A stretch of 64,000 nt of DNA from Ooceraea biroi (Eukaryota > Arthropoda > Insecta > Hymenoptera > Formicidae): the NCBI RefSeq assembly GCF_003672135.1, contig NC_039517.1:2046001-2110000 (forward strand), written 5' to 3'. Position 1 is the stretch's first letter; each line of letters opens with the position of its first letter. This document shows, one piece after another, positions 34,014-44,517 of the stretch. The notes beneath the pieces were generated by a model. It saw only the letters and a list, made by a program, of their open reading frames with translations, searched no databases and had not been told where the DNA came from. The position numbers and the translations under genes are program-made.

Positions 34014-34058
34014 AACCTAACCTAACCTAACCAGGTTAGATTAGATTAGGTTAGGTTA
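34010..34058. repeat. CCTAA/TTAGG telomere-type pentamer run inside copy 2
   Basis: Four CCTAA units, then CCAGG, then TTAGA/TTAGG units, again head-to-head as in copy 1 but in the opposite overall orientation. Confidence 0.85.
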
Positions 34059-34278
34059 AATCACTTTCCTTCCTTCGTTCATATTCGTCGTTTATGTCTT
34101 TCAATATTCAAAATAACTACTATATTTTCGAAACTTCTTTTGTTAATAACTTTTTAATAAACAATGAGCGACGGCTAAAACCTTTTGAAGGTCACTCAGG
34201 AGGGTGACCGTGACAACATATGTCAAGGTCAAAGTCATTCGAGGTTGCTCCGTTAATCTAAATAATTACCCAAATTAG

Positions 34279-37200
34279 CTCCGAAATGTGAACACTGAGT
34301 TATTATACCTAACGCTTCCAGCAGAACTCGCCTTCTTCTCAAAGAGCTGCATGGTAATGGAAAATAATTACGGCGGTCTAATCCTATCATCCCAAATAAA
34401 GATTCCGACCGCCGCAACAAAGACAGACAAACAAGTCCCCTCGCAAACCGTGCGCAACAATCGAGGAATCATCGGGATAACAACCGATCCTTCTCAGTGC
34501 CCGAGCTCGGGGAGCAAATCGTGACGGCGTATACATAATTCGGGGGCCCCTTCCAGCAGCAGTTTCGTGCACGTATCGTATCGAGAGGGCAAAACATCGT
34601 CGGTCCGTTCCCTTTTCCCCCCACCTGCACCCTTTTCATCCCCCAATACCGGCCGTGTGTCCGGCACCCTCGTGAAAGGAGTCCGCCGCACCGAATCCGA
34701 AGAAAGAAGCGGAGGCTTCCGTCGACTCGACGAAGGGCACGACGACGACGAAGAGGGGGCATCGCCAACGCACTACGGGAAGGGGGGATGATGGGCGAGG
34801 GGTGGGAGCGAGCGGTGGAGGCACTGGTGGGAGCGAACGGACGAGCTCCAAGTTGCGGACGACCGCGCGGAGCAACAGTGTGCCGCGCGCGGCCATGAAG
34901 CGATGGTCCCTTTGACGAGCTGAGACGGCGCCGAGAGTGTACGAGAGTGTGCCTCGGCGATGAGCACGACGCTCTGAAGCGAGGGACGTCGGAGTGTCGA
35001 TCGCGAGGAAATTTCGAGCGAGGTGCAGCTTCCTCGGATGGACCCGCCGTGATCGAGAGTGCGATCGGGATTAGAGAAGAGGGAACAAGTGCGGTGGAAA
35101 CGAACGCAACGTCGTCGGGATTGAATCGAAGTGGAGTGAATTCGGCGGCGTGAATCAAGGGCGACCAAGGGATATCGTGCGGCGATGTGAACAAAAAAAA
35201 AGAAAGAGAAAGGGCGGAAAGAAAGGAAAAGTGGCGAAATTTAACGCGCCGCCGGTGCTGAAGTGAACGTGAAAATTGAGTCTGGTGGTGAGTGAGCTCC
35301 GCGGAGCGCATGTTCCCGTAGGTGGATTTTTCACCGGGGGTGCGAAGGGGTGGCAGGGAAATAGTGCACGGTGGTACACGCGGTGATAAAATAGCGTCGC
35401 CGGCTAAAAAAAGGGCTCGTAGTAGTATAGCCCGGTCGATCGTGGTGAGTGTGAAAATTCTCTCGTGGTGAGTGCGAAGCCGACGGATTCATCTCGACGA
35501 CGCTCGCGCGGCCGGACGCCGATAATCTCGGAGCAACGCCGAGAATTCGACCGCAGATTTTCCGTATTTTATTCGGTCAAAGGGGAAACATCCGCTCCCG
35601 CGCCGAAGACGATCCGCGAGGAGTTCCGCGCGCGGACACGCGAGGAGGAACCGATTGAGCCTTCTAACGATTTGCAACCCTTTTGTGGATCCTTCACTTT
35701 GTCGGGGATAAACGAGGGAGTCAACGTTGTGTTTTATCGTTTTATCGCAGTGCACTGCGTCGCGATTTGTCCTGCGAATTTTCAAGTGGAGTCATCGACG
35801 CGCGACGCCGCGCTTGTCTTTCGGAGCAACGCACGCGGAGCGCGACTGCAGTCAGCTTCCAAAATGCGTTTGTGAGTGCGTTTGAGAGTTCCGTGTCCGC
35901 GTGTCCTCGGTTTTTGAGGAAGAAACGAATAAGAGCTGGCACTGCGCTGCACGCTCGTCAACGTGCGGACGGCGCCGGCGAGGTTTACTGACCTCAACAA
36001 CAGGGTTGCTGACTGCCCTTCGCGACGACGACGACGACGACAACGACGAGGGGAGGCGTCCAGACAGCCCTTTGTGCCGGGCTGAAGAGCGTCTCGCGAC
36101 AAACGCGGCGAACGGGGTGGAATTACTCTCCTCCGGGCTGCGTATGGCTGCTGCCGGCGCGGCTCCTCTTCACAACTCGCTCTATCGCCCGCGAGGATCA
36201 GCGTCGCAGGCTCGTCGGCTCTGGAATTCCGCGCCGAGGAGACGCCCGACCACCGTCGGCGACGACGATCGAGGATCACGATAGCGAAGACTGGGAGTTG
36301 CGGCCGCTCTGTCACGCGAGCGGAAACGTGCGCGCGGAAAATCGCCCGTGGCGGAAATGCGCTCGTAGCGACGAATCGACGACGCCGTCACCACACTCGC
36401 AGTCGGATTTGTAAGGTGAGCGAGCGAGCGAGCGTTTATCAAGTTTATCGCTTCATCATCGCAGTCGTCGCCGGAAAACTTGAAGAAAACGTGAGACGTC
36501 GCGGACGGTAATAACTTGGCGTAGACGTGGAAAACTCCGGGGATTCATTTGATTCTACACGACTCTCGACGCGGCAAGAAAAGCGATTGTGCGTGTCCCA
36601 CTTTTTAAGCGTGCGACAATTTGCAATGGCGAACGTAACGAGGAGCCGTTGAAACCGTCGTTCCGCGGACCAGGATAAGATTACGCGTTTCGCGCTAAAA
36701 ATAGCAACGTGGCAGAGGGGAGAGAACGAGAGAGAGGTCGGTTAATCCATTTGAATAAAATACCAAATGAGACTATCAAAGAGAGAAAGCTACCGTTTTC
36801 GGGATAAAGGTGTCCGGAAACGAACGTCGACGTAATTGCAAACGGATCCGTTCTCGCGCGCGCGGTTTCGAAAGAAAAGCCTTTTTGCAGAAAAGAAGGA
36901 AAGAGAAATGTTCAGAAAAAGAGTGTCTTTGCGAGTGCGAATTACGCGCGCGTCACGTGGCGAGTCCCGGAGCGGAAAGAGCGCGGCGTTTTCGAAGCGG
37001 GTTCGTTCCCTGCCGGTCGTCGCTGTCGTTCCTTTTTCGCGCAACCCGCTGCAAAGAGGATTACCTCTCGAATTTGCTCCTAAAAGCACCTCGTCGCCCG
37101 ACGATTTCCATCGTCGGCAGACCTCCAGTCGCGTGGATGAGTGACCCGTTCCGCGCGGATTATCGCGCCATCGATCGCGGATTTGCGTCGTCTCTCGCGC

Positions 37201-39429
37201 GAATAATAAGCTTCCCCTCGTCGATAGTCAATAATTTAAAGCACAAGTTGCACCGTCAGAATCCGCCCGGCGAGCACCACGCACAACACAGAAACTGTAA
37301 TTAATAAAAAAATCAACGCGAGATTAATGGAGTGATAATGACAGGCAGGAAGGGAAAATCATTTGTGCAGATGTCCGCGGGGACTTTCGGCTGGTTTGAC
37401 ATCGCGGGCAGAGAAATCGCCCCGGATCGGATCCGGGCGTGTTTCCGCGCGAAGAGGGCAGCCGCGTTTCCCGGGGGAAAGCCGATGCGGACGATAAAAT
37501 TTTACTGCCGCTCGAGTGCGCGCCGAGCCGAGGTTTTAAACGCGTCGCGGCCGCGCGACACTCGCGCGTGTTCCTATAACTTTGAGTCGAAGCGGAAGTG
37601 GCGAACGCGCGTCTCACTGCACTCGAGCGAGATCTTGACGCTCGGACGGAATTCAGAATCGCGCTTGTTCTCCCTCGACTCTCCCTTCTTTCGACCCTGT
37701 CTCTCTGCCGGGAAATCCGATGCAGTCGCAGACGCGGAATTTCCGTCGCGTCTCTCGCGACGCTCGCTGTCGCCGTGAAATCCTCCCTCGTCATCTCGGC
37801 GCGCCGCGTTACATCATGCGCTCAGTTGTTCCGCACGACGATTCCGGTCTGAGGGCAAAGGGGTGGCACTCCGGCCGCCTCTCGACGTTAATTCCGCGAG
37901 TGCATTCTCCCGACGACGACGAACATTTTTCCACCGACCTAGCCGCATTCCCCCGCTGGAGCGCCCGCGCCAACCCCTCCGACCGATTCCCGATCGCGAC
38001 TTCTTGTTATTTTCTTGAGTGCATCCCCGGCGAGCGGAAGAATTTTCCCCGTCAACGAGCTCGAGTGTCTCGTCGCGGCGTTCTTTCGTGAAAACGGTGG
38101 AAATTTCATACGTGCACCCCGCTTCGCGACCGCGTCGAGTGTCACGGGCGCATTCCGCTGGTAGATCCGCTCAGAGCCGCCTGCAGTTTTATTTCGAAAT
38201 GATCATTTCTGCATTCGTACGTGCGGTCTCCATCGAGTGACATCACGATTTACCATTTTCCTCCAAGTGTATCTACGAGATAGGCGCTTCCTCCGTCGAA
38301 AGATTTAGCGTTCGGAGGTATTCTAGGTGTATTTTCGAGAGTGCGAGAAAGAAAGAGAGAGAGGGAGCTGCAAAAATTGCTACCACGCGCACTACATCCC
38401 CCGTTGAGTCAAATCGGGGGCTCCTTGTTATTTTGCCGAGTGCATCTCGGCGATAGGAATTTTACATCTCGACACGGGTTCCCCGATGCAAGTATCATAT
38501 GCGGTACGTGCGCACGAAATCCGCGAAAATCTCCACGGACGTTACACGCCTTCGATCGAATCAAGCACCGCGTTCTTGTTATTTTCTAGAGTACACCCCG
38601 GCGACCTGGAATTTCTCTTCCGCCAGCCGCAACGTCCCGCAATAAGACGTGCGGAATAAGCAAACGTTACATTTTCCAAGTGGAGCGAGCTCGTCTCCCA
38701 GACGCGGGGAATAAAGGTTCCCACACGCGACTTTTCCTTCAAATCTATTTCACCTGGCAGACTGACAATAAATTGAAACAATTTAATTATTCCGGTGATT
38801 CTCCCGTTTCAAAGAATTCCACGCAAGTTTCTACGGAGAAAATTTTCTGACAGATATCGATTTTGACAGCGAGATCGCACTACTTTTGTGGTCTCGGTAA
38901 CGTTTGTCCCTTTACTCCCACGATTTCTATATTTATTCCCACGGAGACACGACTGTCGCAGCACGTGGTGATCCTTTTTGGCGTCTCGTGCGATGCTGTC
39001 GCGGCAGGTTGATCGAATTCGCGAGGCCGGCATTTTTTCGCGGCGTGAACGTAACGTGATAGCTCCACATCTGGACTCGATACACCACCTCGTCCGGCAA
39101 CTTGCCGAGGAGCAAAAGACACGGAGAGGCAGGACGTGAAATCCGCACGATGGAAAGGAAATAAAGAAGCCGCGAAACCCGCGCGCGGTAAACGCAACGA
39201 AAACTCACGACGATGCGAGTTACCGTTCAGCGCGCGGGAAACCCATGGAAAATTCACGCGCGCACGTCCGAGCAGGACTGAACCGCCACACTGACGGGAA
39301 CGTTGCGATTTCGATTTCTACTCCGCGAGAGTCGTATCGCGATCCAGTCCGGGAGACCGACAGCGTCACGCGTTGAAGAAGAAACAAAACGCAAGCACTG
39401 CAAATCCAAATGTGTTATGTAATGCATTT
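34279..39429. other. Unique DNA; possible 5' UTR or promoter-like GC-rich zone, no proven exon
   Basis: Positions 34.6-36.5 kb are very GC-rich, with many GTGAGT/GAGTGTG words, a GAC-type triplet run at about 36026-36050 and a GAGC run at 36418-36434. This look is common in 5' untranslated exons of large insect genes, but I find no clear start codon with coding bias, so this is only a possibility. A frame of 280 codons on the minus strand (34469-35311) is serine/proline/arginine-rich and looks non-coding. Around 38.0-38.6 kb a degenerate repeat occurs three times (listed separately). Confidence 0.35.
38001..38622 (+). repeat. Three dispersed copies of a degenerate ~45-bp repeat
   Basis: The pattern CTTGTTATTTT, then four or five variable bases, GAGTGCA or GAGTACA, then CCGGCGA or TCGGCGA, then GGAATTT or close variants, occurs at about 38001-38048, 38421-38468 and 38573-38622, all on the plus strand. 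The spacings are about 420 and 152 bases. The copies are not adjacent and no transposon ends surround them. The repeat could be a decayed local tandem duplication. Function unknown. Confidence 0.55.
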
Positions 39430-39431
39430 TA

Positions 39432-40676
39432 TTAGGGGTGTGATTTAATTTTGAGGGTTTTTTTGCTCAAAAACGCATGTATTTAAATATGATAATGAAT
39501 GAATACCTTAATCAAAATATTTTCCTTCCTTTTCTATAACTTTTTCCCATCTTTCTGGCAACAGATGGATTCCACCACGATAAAATCACTCTTCTTTTCA
39601 GTTCATCCATTCGGCGACGAATTTTCGCACTTCTTCCAAATTATCAAAGTGTGTATCCTCTAAAGCGTGTTGCATCCACCGGAACAAATAATAATCGCAT
39701 GGAGCAATGTCCGGAGAACACGCGGGGTGCGGTAAGACTTCCCATTCGAGCTCTAACAGTGTTTGTTTCACTGATAACGCAACGTGAGGTCGAGCGTTGT
39801 CACGAAGAAGAATCACTTTCCGTCGTTTACTCGCAATTGGTGGTCGTTTTTGGTCCAATGCTTGCTTCAACTTGTACAATTGGTGTCGATAACGATCAGC
39901 CGTGACAGTCTCATGCGGATTTAACAGCTCATAGTACACTATCCCGCCAAATACAGAGCATTACTTTTCAACCGTGAATATTGCGTCTCGGAGTGGATGT
40001 TGACGGTTCGCCTGGATCCACCCATGATTTTCTGCGTTTCGGATTATCAAAATAGATCCACTTTTCATCCCCAGTAATGATCCGAGACAAAAGACTCTTC
40101 TTTTGTTGCCTGGCGATCAACGAAATGCAAATGTTCAACCGGTTCGCAATGGCACTTTCCGATAATTCATGTCGAACTCATTTCCCTTCTTTCTGAATTT
40201 TTCCCATTTCATGTAAATGTTGTACGAGCAACATTTAATGCTCTGGCAAGTTCTGAAGTGGATTCTGTTGGATTTTCGTGCAATAATGCTTGCAAATCTG
40301 CATTTTCAAGCTTTCTAGGTTGTCCCGAGCGTTCTTTGTCCTTGGCATCAGTATCAGCACTTTTAAAGCGTCTAAACCAGTATTCACACGTCTTAATTGA
40401 TGGGGCAGAATCACCATAAGTTTCCACAAGAATTCTATAACCGTCAGCCGCAGTTTTCTTTCGATTAAAAAACAAAAGCAACGCATGTCGAAAATGCTAA
40501 AGAGCTTTCGGAAGTTGCATTTTGACGATGATATAAACACGATTGCTATAACGCTACTAAATGTGATGGATAATGTCAAGACTGTAAGAAACAACAGTTA
40601 TCGGAAAGAGCTATTGGAACAAACTGACACTACAGCCATCTGTTGCAAAACCCTCAAAACTAAATCACACTCCTAA
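39432..40676 (-). mobile_element. mariner transposon, copy B (defective)
   Basis: The ends TTAGGGGTGTGATTTAATTT and TTAGGAGTGTGATTTAGTTT (the latter on the minus strand) are flanked by TA (39430-39431 and 40677-40678). It is 1245 bp long. It is the same subfamily as copy A with only scattered substitutions, and its transposase is on the minus strand. Confidence 0.95.
39598..40520 (-). pseudogene. mariner transposase, copy B, disrupted at the same sites as copy A
   Basis: It starts with ATG at 40520 (minus), meets the same TAG at codon 8, and has the same helix-turn-helix block and the same missing bases after VARTT. The first catalytic block TGDEKWIYFD and the DNARPH...APCDYYLF pair (34 residues apart) are retained. 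The second deletion before YYEL is also shared. It lacks the TGA seen in copy A near TADRY. The final open stretch ends EEVRKFVAEWMN, then stop. No functional enzyme can be made from it. Confidence 0.95.
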
Positions 40677-40678
40677 TA

Positions 40679-43600
40679 TCTGTGTAATTCGAAAACAATA
40701 CTTTCAAGAAATACGCAAAAATATTATAAGTGCTCATCGAGATGGCACTCTCGGGTTTGCAGCACTCGCGTTTCGAGATCTCTCTTTTCTGTTCTCGAAG
40801 CGGCAAAAAGAGAGAGAAAGAGAGTCGTGAGTGCATTTACTTCTTCGTCGCGGACTCTATTCTTGGATTACTGGGGGCGAGTGACGACGAGCCGGCACTC
40901 GCCGGGGGGTGAGTTCGAAATTAATCTTGGCCGCCTAGGGAATCCCGGATCCGGGAGTTTATAAGCGCGACTGCGGCTGACAGTTATTAGGGACACTCAT
41001 GGCGTCGCTTCGAAGAAGAGCGAGTATCCTGCGCTGACATCCAGCGCTCCGCGACTTCTTCCCTTCGGACGAGCGTGAACGTGACGTCGAGCCGGTGTCT
41101 CCAAACGTCGCCGAGGGAGACGATGCGTGTTCTCGCGTAGAAAATTACTATCCTCTCGGTGGCCGGTGCCAAAAGCGATTCGGCCAACGACGGCCGGAAT
41201 CATCCTGATAGCTCGTAACAGCCAACGAGCGGATTGAAAACAACGTCGTTCCCGCATATCGCGGGCACCCCCGCTCCGGTCGTTATCCCGCAGGAAAATC
41301 CCCCGGCCTCCGTGAGACGATGGTACGTCGCGGATGTACGCCGATGGCGCCCTTATAATGCCACGCAGACACCGAGGCAATTTTTGCCAAATGGAATATC
41401 CTTTGCCATCCGTTGCGCTGCTTGTACACGACGCGTTCACGTGGAATTGCTTAAGAAATTAATGCCGCGGTTGATTAAATCTTCATAAACTTGATCTTTT
41501 TAGAGAAAATGTGTTTCATGTAGTAGCTGGAAAAATTCCACGAACACGTGATGGTCCTATTTTATTTTGATGATCGGTGGAGAATGAGATGGGGTGCTAA
41601 TTCCGTGATACGAACGTGCCGCATTCAATTTTATGCTTATGGCCCGCCGACGTCTAAGCACACGCGACACTATCGTTCTACTTCCGAGCCGCAGAGTAAT
41701 TTGTGTGCCTCTAGTTCTAAACTGTAGAACTGATTCTAGTTAGCGAGTTCGGTCTATCTCAACGTCGCAAGAATAGCTGTGACGTAAACAGGGAGCAGTT
41801 TACGCGAATGATCGAGCTGACGTCGGGACGAAATTTCCGCCGCACGGCGAAATTTCCATCGTCCGAAATCCGAGTGCGGCTCTGCGAATGCTCTCGTCAT
41901 TTTTCCCCGGGACCGCTATAACCGTAACGAGAAAGAGAAATTATCGGAACCGGGCGGAAATTCATTCGGAAAAAAGCTCGCTAATATTTATAATTCTCTG
42001 CACGATAAAAATTGCCGAAAAAAAATGGGATTATTTCACTTCGTGCGGCTGTAACTCCGAAAATATTGGATTAAAAAAACAACGTCGGAATTGCATAGAA
42101 AATTCCATTTGACTATCCTTTTTCTCCCCTCTCCTGCCGCCGCCCCGCTCCCGTCTACTATATATTTTTTATTTCCCGGGCGGAAGCAATTTGTATGCAA
42201 CGAACTAATATTTCGCGAGATCGTTTCAAAAAACATGTATTTCTCTGAAAAATATGTCGAAGGAAATAAACACAACAAACGATGAAAACGCTGAGAGTGT
42301 GGTCTGCAGGCTCCTCGAGAGCTCAACGGAACGAAGGTGCGACGATTCGACGCGAGGTGGAGGCACAAACCGATCCACGAGGTCGTACAAGCCGTGAAAG
42401 TGCCGATTGCACTCTCTCGGGGATGGAGAGAAAAGTTGGAGTAAAAAGGCCGGTGTTTTACAAATCAAAATCTTCTGTAATGCAACATGTCGTTTCAGCT
42501 GAATGCGGATTTCTTTTTTTTTAATTAAAATCTCGAGAGATTTTGATACTCTGCTTGGTTTGCAGTCCGCAAACGCGTGTCCGCGGGGAACAACTTTTGC
42601 GGGTGCATGCCACCTGCTAAGGTTCCGCCAATTCGCATCTACGGCGGATTAACGTCCGTGCGGGCGAAACTGCTGAAATTTCCCCGTACATTCGCTGCGC
42701 CGCACTTAATTCACCGCGCGTTTCGTGCCATCTCTCCGCATTTATGTACCCGTGCGCCGTATCAAGAGCGATCCAGCTCTGCGACCGTCCGGTATGTAAA
42801 GTGCATCGTGAAGCGCACACAGCAAAGTAATAAAACCAGCAAAACGGAATAACAATAATACAGCCAATAGTATCGGACTTTACAACCCTCAGATTATACA
42901 ACTCTCGCTAATTTCGTGAAACGTTAATCTTTCAGTCTCGCAACATTTATTTCCTCCATTCGACTCGGAGATCTCGCTTTTTTCGTCCCGAGGAGGGATG
43001 GGGGTTGGCTCAATTCGCGAAGTCGTGGCCGATGCAGGGCTCGCGCGGCGAGTGATTTCGGTTCAGCCCTGCGGAATTTTGCGGACTTCTCGTTGCGGCG
43101 GCTGCACTTAAACCGAGTTTACGACAGGCGGGAACCAGCAACGTTTACCCGATGGACACACGAGCCCGGGCTTTATCGCTCGTTAAGCTCATCGCGATTA
43201 ACGTCCCCGTCGACCCGGCTCCGCATCCTCCACCTCCTTCTGGACCTCCTCCTCCTCCTCATTCGACATCGCGAGAGGAAGCGGTTTTACGGGCTCTCTG
43301 CTACGACGAGAGATGCGTTTCGGCTGACCGGAAGTTCCGATACGGGGTGTGTTAACGCGATGTCGGCCGCGATAAAAGTTCCGTCTCGCACGTACGGCGT
43401 TTCACGTTTCAACGATCGTTCTCGCGGACACGCTATTAACGTGTCTATCTGGAGACGCGTGTGGATGATGCATGGATGATGCGAGATGAGCGGAAATGCA
43501 CAAGAGCATGCGGCAATTAAAAAAATTTCTTGAAAATGCGTTCCTCCGCGCGGCGAGAGTTCCTCGTCTCGGGAACGCGAAATTGATTCCGCGAGTGTTT

Positions 43601-43718
43601 CGATTATGTATACAAGCTACTTCAATATTTGCGACGCGAAATCAAGGAGAGAATCTCTTAAGAGAGAATCAAGTCTCAGAGAGAGGGAGGGAGAGAGAAA
43701 ACAAGAATAGTTCTGTTC
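40679..43718. other. Unique DNA, no gene recognised
   Basis: CpG-rich at first, with AT-richer pockets at about 41480-41620 and 41890-42290. A CCTCCT triplet run lies at about 43228-43260 and an AG patch at 43678-43699. No exon or RNA gene can be supported. Confidence 0.45.
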
Positions 43719-43877
43719 TAACAAGGAAAGGTTTTTAGGTGTTACACTCGGGTTTCAAAAATGTTTTGCATGCAGGTAGGGAGGTCCCCAAATAGAAGAA
43801 AAATTATAAAAGTAGCGGCCCAAATGCATTTTGCGCGCTATGTGCGCAATTTTCGATGTTAGGTTAATTACCCAAAA

Positions 43878-44228
43878 ATGCTATTTCCAATCGAATTCTT
43901 TACATTTTTTATTTCACCTAATGCACAACGCTTTAAAAAGAAATCAATACCAAAATTAAAACTGAAAGAATTAAAAACCTCCCTTGACCAGATCTTTTAT
44001 GTCCTCGTTATGGATTCTGATCAAATCTATTTAAAGTCGTATACAATAAATCACGCAGAAAGAGCAAACTACGATTTGCGCAATGTACAATTATTCGAAA
44101 TTGTGTGCATTGGCAGTTGCAGTAAAAAATTAAAAAAGTTACGATGCATACCATTTTTGAGCAATGGGCCTTTTATACGCACTGTGCTCGCGCGGCACGA
44201 GATTACATTAGACGCTCGTATTTTCTAA
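43878..44228 (+). CDS. Unrecognised 116-codon frame inside the TAA fold-back
   Basis: ATG at 43878 lies in the left arm, and the frame runs through the unique centre to TAA at 44226-44228. The product is lysine/isoleucine/phenylalanine-rich with no motif I know. It has AT-rich codon use, unlike the flanks, and includes arm-derived residues at its start. It may be chance, or a fragment of a gene captured by the element. I do not assign a function. Confidence 0.2.
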   Translation: MLFPIEFFTFFISPNAQRFKKKSIPKLKLKELKTSLDQIFYVLVMDSDQIYLKSYTINHAERANYDLRNVQLFEIVCIGSCSKKLKKLRCIPFLSNGPFIRTVLARHEITLDARIF

Positions 44229-44229
44229 A

Positions 44230-44285
44230 CACACACAAGTACACACACGCACACAGAAGCACATACGCGCGCACACACACACACA
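44230..44285. repeat. (CA)n-rich stretch inside the TAA fold-back
   Basis: Imperfect ACACAC units interrupted by AGT, GC and GAAG. Confidence 0.85.
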
Positions 44286-44517
44286 AAATTATTCAAAGCA
44301 ATATAAATGTGCATTAGGTGAAATAAAAAATGTAAAGAATTCGATTGGAAATAGCATTTTTGAGTAATTAACCTAACATCGAAAATTGCGCACGTAGCGC
44401 GCAAATATGCATTTGGGCCGCTGCTTTTATTTTTTTTCTTCTATTTGGGGACCTCCCTACCTGCATGCAAAGAATTTTTGAAATCCGAGTGTAACACCTA
44501 AAAACCTTCCCTTGTAA

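Larger units (their letters stand above)
33417..34270 (-). mobile_element. Fold-back element with telomere-type repeats, copy 2 (8-bp target CAAATTAG)
   Basis: The ends are GGTAATTATTTAG on both strands. An exact 8-bp duplication CAAATTAG flanks the element (33409-33416 and 34271-34278). Read on the minus strand it has the same order as copy 1: inverted arm, the stretch with GAACGAAGGAAGGAAAGT, CCTAA and TTAGG pentamers head-to-head, the GC-rich nested repeat, then the closing arm. The outermost 50 or so bases differ from copy 1, while the inner parts are clearly related, so these are two subfamilies. No coding frame is present. The nested repeat here (33795-34013) is shorter on one side. Confidence 0.8.
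43722..44514. mobile_element. Fold-back element with ~205-bp inverted arms and TAA target
   Basis: The left arm 43722-43926 and right arm 44309-44514 are inverted copies, starting CAAGGAAAGG and, on the complement of the right, CAAGGGAAGG. The flanking TAA (43719-43721 and 44515-44517) is a 3-bp duplication of the TWA type used by PIF/Harbinger elements. The centre (43927-44308) holds a 116-codon frame and a (CA)n stretch. The superfamily is inferred from target size only. Confidence 0.75.

Noticed and set aside
34469..35311. 280-codon frame on the minus strand
   Set aside because: It is serine/arginine/proline-rich low-complexity sequence overlapping many other open frames in GC-rich DNA. 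There is no domain or splice support.
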